A stretch of 33,848 nt of DNA from Micrococcales bacterium (GTDB taxonomy: Bacteria > Actinomycetota > Actinomycetes > Actinomycetales > Microbacteriaceae): the NCBI GenBank assembly GCA_947483795.1, contig CANKLZ010000008.1, forward strand, positions 1 to 33,848, given 5' to 3'. The notes beneath the pieces were generated by a model. That model searched no databases. It was not told where the DNA came from and saw nothing but the letters and a program-made list of their open reading frames with translations. This document shows positions 1 through 8,194 of the stretch, in pieces (the stretch's first letter is position 1; each line of letters begins with the position of its first letter). Both the position numbers and the translations under genes were made by a program.

Positions 1-1344
1 AGCTGCACGCATGCGCTGACCATCTAGCATTCCTAGGCGGTCGCCTGGATCATCTAGGAAGCCTAGTTCTTGCATTAGACGCTCTGCGTATAGAGCCCAA
101 CCCTCACCGTGGCCTGAAGACCATGAAGCTAGTCGACGCCATGAGTTCAACTCAGCCTTGTTGTATACCTTCTGAGCAATCTGTAGGTGGTGACCTGGCA
201 CACCCTCATGGTAAACAGTTGTTGTTTCTCTCCAAGTGTCAAACTCGGTAACCCCTACTGGAACTGACCACCACATTCTTCCCGGTCTTGAGAAGTCATC
301 GGTAGGAGAGGTGTAGTAGATACCACCGTGCTGAGTTGGAGCAATCATGCACTCTAACTTTCTTAGTGGCTCTGCGATGTCAAAGTGTGTGCCACTTAGT
401 TTCTCGATAGCAGCATCTGAAAGTTTCTGCATCCAAGCCTGAAGTTCAGCTGTTCCGTGAAGCTTACGTGATGGGTCATTGTCTAGAACTTCGATGGCTT
501 CGTGAACAGTCGCGCCAGGCTTGATTTCGTTAGCAACAGCGTTTTGCTCTGCAACTACGCGAGCAAGTTCTTCTTTACCCCACTCGTAAGTTTCATCAAG
601 GTCAACCTTCTTACCTAGGAATCTTCTGCTTAGAAGTGAATAACGTTCACGACCGATGGCATCTTCAGTGTTACCTGCTGAAAGTAGTTCGTTCTTGAAG
701 AAGTCAACTAGCTTTGCATATCCCGCAGTTGCCTCTTCAGCAGAAGATGCAAGTTCAGCCTTTAGAGATGCTGGTAGATCACCGTTTTCAGGCTTTGCGT
801 TCTTTGCAAATTTTCTGAAGAAACCATCTTCGGTAAGTAGCTGTTCTGCCTGAGTGATTGCGAGGACAACCTGACGAATAGCAGGAGTGTCTTTAGCTTC
901 AATACCTTCGCGAAGAGTTGCGATGTATCCGTCAACTGCACCATCAACAGCTTTCATACGCTTAGAGATGTTTGACCAGTTCTCTTCAGTAGCAGTTGGG
1001 GTTAGGTCAAAGATATCTCTAATTCCCTGAGCGTTAGATGCAATTGGGTTTAGAGCTCTGTGACCGAGCCCCGAGTCATAAATCTCACCACTTAGTTTTA
1101 GTGTTGAGGTCATTGCTAGCTTGGTAACTTTGTCCACATCGTCGCGAACTTCAGTTGCCTCAACTTTGGCAAGCATTTCTTTTTCAAGTTTGTTGTGATG
1201 CGCAGCAGCTTCAGGGCTGGTGTCTTCTAGTCTGTCTTCGCCAACTTTGAAACCTGCGTAGGTAGCAAATTTTGGGCTTAGATCAACAAGGGTTTTTACC
1301 CAGTCTTCAGCAAGAAGGTCTAGTTTGGATGGTTCACGGGACAT
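1..1344 (-). CDS. DUF885 domain-containing protein (putative metal-dependent carboxypeptidase-like), C-terminus truncated by window edge
   Basis: Open minus frame from ATG (cat at 1342-1344) through the window start with no stop, so missing from the ORF track. Translation begins MSREPSKLDLLAEDWVKTLVDLSPKFATYAGF and contains TTTVYHEGVPGHHLQIAQ, typical of DUF885 proteins. Confidence 0.88.
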   Translation of the reverse strand, partial: MSREPSKLDLLAEDWVKTLVDLSPKFATYAGFKVGEDRLEDTSPEAAAHHNKLEKEMLAKVEATEVRDDVDKVTKLAMTSTLKLSGEIYDSGLGHRALNPIASNAQGIRDIFDLTPTATEENWSNISKRMKAVDGAVDGYIATLREGIEAKDTPAIRQVVLAITQAEQLLTEDGFFRKFAKNAKPENGDLPASLKAELASSAEEATAGYAKLVDFFKNELLSAGNTEDAIGRERYSLLSRRFLGKKVDLDETYEWGKEELARVVAEQNAVANEIKPGATVHEAIEVLDNDPSRKLHGTAELQAWMQKLSDAAIEKLSGTHFDIAEPLRKLECMIAPTQHGGIYYTSPTDDFSRPGRMWWSVPVGVTEFDTWRETTTVYHEGVPGHHLQIAQKVYNKAELNSWRRLASWSSGHGEGWALYAERLMQELGFLDDPGDRLGMLDGQRMRAA

Positions 1345-1404
1345 CTTGGTACCTTTCGGGTATGCGAAATTGCTAAGGCTAAATCTAGTGCTGTTTATAG
1401 GTGC

Positions 1405-1644
1405 TTATTCAAGTCCAGGGCGATATTGGGCTCGCCACTGGCCAAAGCCAGGGGTTAGGTCGTTTCTAAAGATTGATGTGTTTCTATTCCAAGAAGAAGC
1501 AGGCTTCTTAGCCAATTTCTTACCTTCGGTAACTTGCTCTGCGTGAGCTGCCTCCAAGATGGCTACAACAGCAGCCAATTCTTCAGAGCTTGGGTTACCT
1601 GAAATAACCTTCAGCGCTTCACCTATAGGTTCTGGGTTCATCAC
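1405..1644 (-). CDS. accE: Acyl-CoA carboxylase epsilon subunit
   Basis: Small ORF directly downstream of the carboxyltransferase beta subunit. [27 protein letters not shown] resembles the actinobacterial ACC epsilon family. Starts at GTG 1644 or ATG 1641, overlapping the accD stop. Confidence 0.85.
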   Translation of the reverse strand: MMNPEPIGEALKVISGNPSSEELAAVVAILEAAHAEQVTEGKKLAKKPASSWNRNTSIFRNDLTPGFGQWRAQYRPGLE

Positions 1645-3236
1645 AGTGGGATGTTTCCATGCTTCTTCGGAGGAGTGGTTGCACGCTTGGTCTTTAGTGC
1701 AGCTAGAGCCTTTATTACACTGATGCGAGTAGCAGCAGGTTCAATGATTTTATCTAGCTCACCACGCTCAGCGGCCAAGTATGGGCTTGCGACGTTATAG
1801 GTGTATTCGGCAGCTAGTTGCGCTCTTACCTTCTTGACGTCTTCACCAGCTTCTTCAGCAGCCTTGATCTTGTCTCTAAACAAGATGTTCACAGCACCCT
1901 GTCCACCCATAACGGCAATCTCAGCTGTTGGCCATGCAAGGTTGATATCGGCACCTAGTTGCTTAGAGCCCATAACGATGTATGCGCCTCCATAAGCCTT
2001 ACGTGTGATGACTGTAACTAGAGGAACAGTTGCTTCTGCGTATGCATAAAGCAACTTGGCTCCACGTCTAATAACTCCAGCCCATTCCTGATCTGCACCA
2101 GGCAGATATCCTGGAACGTCAACAAGAGTTAGCACTGGAATCGAGAAAGCGTCTGCGAATCTAACAAAGCGTGCAGCTTTCTCAGCGGCATCAATGTTTA
2201 AAGTTCCAGCAAGAGCACTTGGCTGGTTAGCCACGATTGCAATTGACTGACCTGCAACTCGAGCAAAACCAATCAGGATATTAGGAGCGAATAGTGGCTG
2301 CACTTCTAAGAACTGGTTGTCATCAACAATTGATTCAATGACTTTGATCATTGAATAAGGCTGGTTAGGGGAATCGGGAATGATGGTGTTTAGTTCCCGG
2401 TCAGCATCTGTGATCTCTAGTGCTTCTTCGCTCTCGTAGTGAACAGGTTCACTTAGGTTGTTCTCTGGTAAGAAGCTAAGCAAGGTTCTTGCATAATCTA
2501 AAGCATCATCTTCATCGCTAGCTAGATAGTGAGCAACACCGGAGGTCTTGTTGTGAGCAAGAGCTCCACCAAGTTCTTCCATCTCTACTACTTCACCGGT
2601 AACAGTTTTGATTACATCAGGACCAGTTACGAACATGTTTGAGGTCTTATCAACCATGATGACAAAGTCAGTTAGAGCAGGACCATAAACAGCGCCACCG
2701 GCAGCAGGGCCCATGATGATAGAAATTTGTGGGATAACTCCAGATGCCATGGTGTGACGCTTGAAGATTTCACCGTACTTACCTAAAGCAATAACACCCT
2801 CTTGAATACGAGCACCACCTGAATCAAGGATTCCGATTAGTGGAACACCGGTAGCGATAGCCAGATCCATGATCTTGATGATTTTGTTCCCAGCAGCCTC
2901 ACCAAGGGAACCACCAAAGATAGTGAAGTCCTGAGAGAACAGGGCTACCTGACGGCCACCGATAGTTCCGATACCTGTTACTACTGAGTCGCCATAAGGG
3001 CGGTTCTTGTCCATACCGAATGCAGTTGAGCGGTGTCTCACAAACTCATCCATCTCAACAAATGAACCAGGGTCAAGTAATAGCTCAATACGCTCACGAG
3101 CGGTCTTCTTACCCTTAGCGTGCTGTTTAGCAATCGCTGCCTCACCACTGGCATAGACAGCCTCGTGGTAGCGGTTACGTAGGTCTTCGATCTTGCCTGC
3201 AGTAGTTGATAGGTCAGGCGTATTCTTATCGGTCAA
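1641..3236 (-). CDS. accD5: Acyl-CoA carboxylase carboxyltransferase beta subunit (AccD5/PccB-like)
   Basis: 531 aa; [47 protein letters not shown] and [39 protein letters not shown] are canonical. Confidence 0.96.
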   Translation of the reverse strand: MTDKNTPDLSTTAGKIEDLRNRYHEAVYASGEAAIAKQHAKGKKTARERIELLLDPGSFVEMDEFVRHRSTAFGMDKNRPYGDSVVTGIGTIGGRQVALFSQDFTIFGGSLGEAAGNKIIKIMDLAIATGVPLIGILDSGGARIQEGVIALGKYGEIFKRHTMASGVIPQISIIMGPAAGGAVYGPALTDFVIMVDKTSNMFVTGPDVIKTVTGEVVEMEELGGALAHNKTSGVAHYLASDEDDALDYARTLLSFLPENNLSEPVHYESEEALEITDADRELNTIIPDSPNQPYSMIKVIESIVDDNQFLEVQPLFAPNILIGFARVAGQSIAIVANQPSALAGTLNIDAAEKAARFVRFADAFSIPVLTLVDVPGYLPGADQEWAGVIRRGAKLLYAYAEATVPLVTVITRKAYGGAYIVMGSKQLGADINLAWPTAEIAVMGGQGAVNILFRDKIKAAEEAGEDVKKVRAQLAAEYTYNVASPYLAAERGELDKIIEPAATRISVIKALAALKTKRATTPPKKHGNIPL

Positions 3237-3327
3237 AGCTTTTCTCCAATTAAGGTAGGGCAGGTTCTCTTAGCTCAAAAGCAACTCTATCCAAGAGGTG
3301 TCGGTTGGAGGGTCTAACCTTGTGGCT

Positions 3328-4110
3328 ATGGAACTAAAACTGAGTAGCGAATTTGCCTCGAGAATTGAGTATTTACCTGAAACAGGCTCAACAAACACTG
3401 ATTTACTGGCCTTTGCAGTAACAGCACCCCAACTATGGACTGATTTCTCAGTTCTGGTTACGGATAACCAAATTGCCGGCCGTGGCCGATTAGATCGAGA
3501 GTGGATGGCTAAGCCAGGTGCTGGGCTAGCCGTGTCAGTTCTTCTGAGACCTACCAAGTTTGGAATCGAAAGTTTCGGTTGGCTCCCACTGCTTGCCGGT
3601 TTAGCAATGAAAAACGCGGTAGCAAGCCTTATCGAATCTGCACCAGTTAGTTTGAAGTGGCCAAACGATGTGTTGGTTGCTGGCGAAAAGATCTCTGGCT
3701 TGCTGGCTGAAGTTTTGCCTTCAGGCGATGGGGTGGTTATCGGAGCAGGTCTAAACCTCACACAAGGTAAAGAGGAACTCCCTATACCTACTGCAACCTC
3801 GTTGAAGTTGCATGGAGTTACCAACTTTGAGCTAGATGATGTCTTGGTTAGGTACCTAGCTTCTTTTAGAAGGCTCTATGAAGAGTTCACTGATGCCTCA
3901 GGCGATGCTGAACTCTCAGGAGTACGTAATTCAGTCCAGGAGGCCTGTTCGTCCATTGGGTCAAACGTAAAAGTGATTCTGCCTGACGGCACAGAATTTT
4001 CAGGTAAAGGCGTTGGCTTAGATAGCACCGGTCGGCTTTTGGTTGCAATGAGTGATCCTCTAGAGATTCGTGCCGTTGCAGCAGGAGACATTCAACACTT
4101 GCGACAATAG
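3328..4110 (+). CDS. birA: Biotin--[acetyl-CoA-carboxylase] ligase
   Basis: PETGSTNTDL, AGRGRLDREWMAKPGAGLAVSVLLRP and KWPNDVLVAGEKISGLLAE are biotin ligase signatures. Start moved from 3298 to ATG 3328 (MELKLSSEF). Confidence 0.93.
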   Translation: MELKLSSEFASRIEYLPETGSTNTDLLAFAVTAPQLWTDFSVLVTDNQIAGRGRLDREWMAKPGAGLAVSVLLRPTKFGIESFGWLPLLAGLAMKNAVASLIESAPVSLKWPNDVLVAGEKISGLLAEVLPSGDGVVIGAGLNLTQGKEELPIPTATSLKLHGVTNFELDDVLVRYLASFRRLYEEFTDASGDAELSGVRNSVQEACSSIGSNVKVILPDGTEFSGKGVGLDSTGRLLVAMSDPLEIRAVAAGDIQHLRQ

Positions 4111-4114
4111 TCAG

Positions 4115-4603
4115 GTGTCCAGTTCTCAATCATCCTTCGAAGAGCAAAGCTTTGTTCTAATGAGAAGACATGGCTCAGCACTGACTTTGCCGATTGTAAT
4201 GCTTTTCCTTGATGCCGCAATGTTTTTCTTTATTGATTGGCGTTTGACTGAAACTTGGCAACATCAAGCCTTTCTAGCCGTGGTGCTATTAGTTGGCTTA
4301 TTTTTTTGGTTTATTCCTTCGCTCAAGTTCTTTACCAATCGGTATGAACTAACCAGCACGAGAGCGGTTGTTCACTCAGGCCTGTTCGGCACAAAAACAG
4401 ATGAGGTGCCTTGGGGTGAGATAACTGGTGTGAGCATTTCAAGAGGAGTAACCGGTTGGCTTCAAGGAGCTGGAGATGTTCAACTGCACAGAGAGTTCGG
4501 TCAGGATCTTGTGTTGAAGAGAGTTCCTCGGGCTAAGAAACTTAGCAAAGAGTTGGAGCAGTTTCTCGGGAAAAGGGCCCGAACCTCTGGAGTGAGAAAA
4601 TAA
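4115..4603 (+). CDS. PH-like domain membrane protein
   Basis: Two N-terminal TM segments then YELTSTRAVVHSGLFGTKTDEVPWGEITGVSISRG. Sits between birA and purK as is common in actinobacteria. GTG 4115 is the likely start; the 4070 start overlaps birA. Confidence 0.8.
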   Translation: MSSSQSSFEEQSFVLMRRHGSALTLPIVMLFLDAAMFFFIDWRLTETWQHQAFLAVVLLVGLFFWFIPSLKFFTNRYELTSTRAVVHSGLFGTKTDEVPWGEITGVSISRGVTGWLQGAGDVQLHREFGQDLVLKRVPRAKKLSKELEQFLGKRARTSGVRK

Positions 4604-4606
4604 GTC

Positions 4607-5707
4607 GTGACTAAATCCATTGGAGTAATAGGAGGCGGGCAGCTAGCTCGCATGATGATTGCACCTGCGCAGGTCATGGGAATATCAATAAAGGTCTTGG
4701 CTGAATCAGAAGATAGCCCAGCTAGTTTGGCAGCAACTCAGGTTGGCGATTACAAAGACGTAGCAACTGTTAGAGCATTCGCATCAACGGTTGATGTGAT
4801 TACCTTCGATCATGAACATGTTCCGCTTGATGTTTTAGAAACTTTAGAAGCTGAAGGTTATGAATTTCAGCCCTCTTCTAAGGCATTACGTTTTGCTCAG
4901 AACAAATTGGATATGAGATCCGCTCTAACTGAACTCGGTGTGCCTTGCCCTAAGTGGGCCAAGGTTCAATCAAGCGAAGAACTTGATGAGTTCATCAATT
5001 CCAGCGGGTCAGTGGCAATTCTAAAAACACCGACCGGTGGCTATGACGGCAAAGGCGTTCGGGTTGTTAGATCAAGTGCTGACGCTCTTGATTGGCTTGC
5101 AAAGCGAGAACCTTTGCTAGTTGAAGAAAAAGTGGATTTTGTTAGAGAGCTTGCTCAACTGTCGGCAAGGAATAAATCTGGCAGTTGGTCTAGCTGGACT
5201 CTTGTTGAAACAATACAAAAAGACGGGGTTTGTGCCGAGGTGCATTCACCTGCTACGAGCTCAAATGGAGAGCTTGCTGCTCAGATTGCTAAGACCATTG
5301 CCGAAGGTCTGAATGTAACTGGAGTGTTGGCTGTTGAACTATTTGAGACAGCAGATGGTCGGTTATTGGTAAATGAGTTGGCCATGCGGCCACACAACTC
5401 AGGGCACTTCAGTATTGAGGGGTCTAAGACTAGCCAGTTTGAACAGCACCTGAGAGCAGCTCTAGATATGCCGCTAGGCGACACAGCTGCAACTAAGCCA
5501 TTTGCTGTGATGCTAAATGTCTTGGGGCAAAACGATACCAATACCTTTGGTTTAGTTGATCGCATGGTTGATGGAGCAAGTATTCATGTGTATGGGAAGT
5601 CTGCTCGAGTGGGCAGAAAGATGGGTCACATCACTGCGTTGTCGGACGAATCTCTTGAGGATGCTCGTCAGATTGCTTTGAAGGTCTGGGAAGGGCTGCA
5701 AGCCTAA
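4607..5707 (+). CDS. purK: 5-(carboxyamino)imidazole ribonucleotide synthase
   Basis: IGVIGGGQLARMMIAPAQVMGI, ATP-grasp motifs (LKTPTGGYDGKGVRVV, LLVNELAMRPHNSGHFSIEG), adjacent purE. GTG start. Confidence 0.96.
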   Translation: MTKSIGVIGGGQLARMMIAPAQVMGISIKVLAESEDSPASLAATQVGDYKDVATVRAFASTVDVITFDHEHVPLDVLETLEAEGYEFQPSSKALRFAQNKLDMRSALTELGVPCPKWAKVQSSEELDEFINSSGSVAILKTPTGGYDGKGVRVVRSSADALDWLAKREPLLVEEKVDFVRELAQLSARNKSGSWSSWTLVETIQKDGVCAEVHSPATSSNGELAAQIAKTIAEGLNVTGVLAVELFETADGRLLVNELAMRPHNSGHFSIEGSKTSQFEQHLRAALDMPLGDTAATKPFAVMLNVLGQNDTNTFGLVDRMVDGASIHVYGKSARVGRKMGHITALSDESLEDARQIALKVWEGLQA

Positions 5708-5788
5708 CCAGTTTTTGCAGTTCTCGAATCTAAAATCAATCTGAAGAAGTCTTTTGCCTTGAGGGCACTATCGAACTAGGAGAAACCC

Positions 5789-6283
5789 ATGGGTCAAGCA
5801 CTTGTTGGTGTTGTTATGGGTTCAGATAGTGACTGGGCGGTCATGAGTGATGCAGCTCAAGCTCTCAAAGAATTCGGTATCGAATATGAAGTTGAGGTCC
5901 TTTCTGCTCATCGCACACCCGACCTGATGATGGAGTGGGGCAAGGCAGCAGCTGGTCGTGGCATTAAGGTGATTATTGCCGGTGCTGGAGGAGCAGCTCA
6001 CCTACCTGGCATGATTGCCTCGGTCACAACTCTTCCGGTAGTTGGTGTTCCAGTGAAGCTCAAGAGTCTTGATGGTATGGATTCCCTGTTGTCTATAGTG
6101 CAAATGCCAGCCGGTATTCCAGTAGCTACTGTTTCTATTGACGGGGCACGAAACGCAGGTATTCTTGCGGCTCGCATCATCGGGGCATTTGATCCAAAAA
6201 TATCTAAGGCACTTGAAGCATTTAGCGTTGATTTGGCTGACCAGGTTGCTACTAAGAACAAGAACCTAAAATCCAAGTTATGA
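5789..6283 (+). CDS. purE: 5-(carboxyamino)imidazole ribonucleotide mutase
   Basis: [40 protein letters not shown] and [15 protein letters not shown] are canonical PurE. Confidence 0.97.
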   Translation: MGQALVGVVMGSDSDWAVMSDAAQALKEFGIEYEVEVLSAHRTPDLMMEWGKAAAGRGIKVIIAGAGGAAHLPGMIASVTTLPVVGVPVKLKSLDGMDSLLSIVQMPAGIPVATVSIDGARNAGILAARIIGAFDPKISKALEAFSVDLADQVATKNKNLKSKL

Positions 6284-7665
6284 GTTCACTAAAAAACTCT
6301 CGCGAAACAAATACCCCATTTCGCAATGTCGAGCGTGCTGATTCAAGACAGTTAGTTAAGCGAGCTTGGTGGATTATTGCCTTGAATCTATTTGTGCCAG
6401 GGTCTGTTCAGATAGTTGCCGGTAACAAAAAGTTTGGTCGCTTGGGAATTATATTTACTTTTGGTTTCTGGCTTTTCTTAGCAAGCGCAGCGTTGTTTGC
6501 CTTGGTTTCCAAAGTCGCACTTTTCACATTAGTAACCTCACCGATGTTCGCCACTCCAATTGGAATTGGATTTGTGGTTTATGCAGCTCTAATTGTTTTA
6601 TCCACTCTGGATGCTTTGCGTTTGATGTATTTGCATCGAATCACTTCAAGGACTAAAGCTTTGCTTCTAGTGTTGGTGCTTCTAACCGGAACCTTCAATG
6701 GATATGTTGCCGGAACTATTGGTTCAACAGCCTTGACGGCATCAGAGTTTACTTCTGCTGTTTTCAAGAACTCTGGATCATTAGAGCAAACCGATGGAAG
6801 ATACAACATTCTGCTTTTAGGAGTCGACTCTGGTGCGAATCGTCTTGGCCTCAGACCAGACAGTATTTCGATTATCAGTATTAGCGCTGAAACTGGGGTC
6901 GCGGTAAATATCGGATTGCCAAGAAACTTGACTAACATTCGTTTCAAAGAAGGCACTCCTATTAGAAGTGTTTACCCTTATGGCTTCAATAACAACTGTG
7001 GCGGTCAATGCTTCTTGAATGCCATTTACAAAGTAACCATGGATAACCACAAAGATTTATATCCAGGCATGGCCAAGAAAAGCACAACAGCTGGCATCGA
7101 GGCAACCAAGTCCGCAGTTGAATGGGTCACGGGGTTGAAAATACATGCCTATGTTTTGATCAACATGAAATCTTTTGTTGACCTCGTTGATGCTCTTGGT
7201 GGTATCACGGTCAATGTCAAGAAGGCATTGCCTATTGGCGGTCAGAAAGACTGCTATCCAGCAGATAACGAACGTGGTTCATACTGTCCTGATGCTATGG
7301 GTTGGATTGAAAAAGGCAAGCAGCACATGGATGGACGAACAGCACTTTGGTATGCAAGATCTAGACACAATACCGATGACTATGACCGGATGAAACGTCA
7401 AAGAGAAGTTGAAAAGATAGTCCTCAAGAAAATTGATTTACAGACATTGCTTTTCAGGCTGAGCTCAGTAGCTGGCGCTGGAGCAAAACTTATCAAGACA
7501 GATATTCCAGGTAGTGCACTACCAACCATCATGGATTTAGCTCTCAAAGCCAAATCTTCAGGACTTAAAAATCTTCAGCTTTCTTATCCGACTATTCAGG
7601 CTGATAATCCTGATTTTCGGTTGATGAGACAGCTAATTGCTCAGAAAAACAAGAAGTACAAATAG
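6280..7665 (+). CDS. LCP (LytR-CpsA-Psr) family cell wall glycopolymer ligase with multi-TM N-terminus
   Basis: [37 protein letters not shown]-type motif, [12 protein letters not shown] and [21 protein letters not shown] are LCP motifs. ATGA overlap with purE. Confidence 0.93.
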   Translation: MSSLKNSRETNTPFRNVERADSRQLVKRAWWIIALNLFVPGSVQIVAGNKKFGRLGIIFTFGFWLFLASAALFALVSKVALFTLVTSPMFATPIGIGFVVYAALIVLSTLDALRLMYLHRITSRTKALLLVLVLLTGTFNGYVAGTIGSTALTASEFTSAVFKNSGSLEQTDGRYNILLLGVDSGANRLGLRPDSISIISISAETGVAVNIGLPRNLTNIRFKEGTPIRSVYPYGFNNNCGGQCFLNAIYKVTMDNHKDLYPGMAKKSTTAGIEATKSAVEWVTGLKIHAYVLINMKSFVDLVDALGGITVNVKKALPIGGQKDCYPADNERGSYCPDAMGWIEKGKQHMDGRTALWYARSRHNTDDYDRMKRQREVEKIVLKKIDLQTLLFRLSSVAGAGAKLIKTDIPGSALPTIMDLALKAKSSGLKNLQLSYPTIQADNPDFRLMRQLIAQKNKKYK

Positions 7666-7720
7666 CTTTCTCCCAGTTTCGTAGAAGAGATTTAACAGGT
7701 CCAAAAGTTAGTCTTGGTTA

Positions 7721-8194
7721 ATGAAAAACCTTCGAATACTAGCCATAGCTGCCCTACTGGTGGCTTCTGTTACTGGATGTTCAGTTCTCTATCCAAACTG
7801 GGGTAAACCTACCGATAAACCAACCCCAACCGCTACTGATACTGAAACTCCAACTCCTACCCCCACGCCTACTGATACTCCAGACCCCTCTAAGGGACCT
7901 GCCAGCGTTGAGATCATGGATGCTTACGTTGATAGCCAAAACGGAGTCCTTCAGATTGTTGCTCAAATAACGAACTTCAGTGAAGATGGCGGGACGTGCA
8001 CAGCCACCTTCACCGGTGGAAACAAGAGCGAGTCTGTGACTGTGAATGCTGAATCAAATGCGGCCAACACTCAGTGCCGAATGATGGAACTACCGTTGGG
8101 AGTTCTTGCTCAGGGCACAGGAACTGTGAAGGTCAAATACGATTCAACCGCTCGTGCCGGTACCTCAGCCGAAACCACGGTAACTATTCCGTGA
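7721..8194 (+). CDS. Predicted secreted lipoprotein with Thr/Pro-rich linker
   Basis: Signal peptide with lipobox (ALLVASVTGC), Thr/Pro-rich linker (PTPTATDTETPTPTPTPTDTPDP), then a beta-rich domain. No specific family recognised. Confidence 0.75.
   Translation: MKNLRILAIAALLVASVTGCSVLYPNWGKPTDKPTPTATDTETPTPTPTPTDTPDPSKGPASVEIMDAYVDSQNGVLQIVAQITNFSEDGGTCTATFTGGNKSESVTVNAESNAANTQCRMMELPLGVLAQGTGTVKVKYDSTARAGTSAETTVTIP

Noticed and set aside
1121-1140. TTGTCCACA (Streptomyces-type DnaA box) inside the DUF885 gene
   Set aside because: Single copy within a coding region, isolated from any other box.
3270-3824. 184-aa minus-strand ORF opposite birA
   Set aside because: Antisense shadow of a canonical birA with low-complexity Ser/Pro-rich translation.
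7820-7890. Low-complexity CCAACTCCTACC/ACTGATACT repeats
   Set aside because: Explained by the Thr/Pro-rich linker of the lipoprotein; not an independent DNA repeat or CRISPR.
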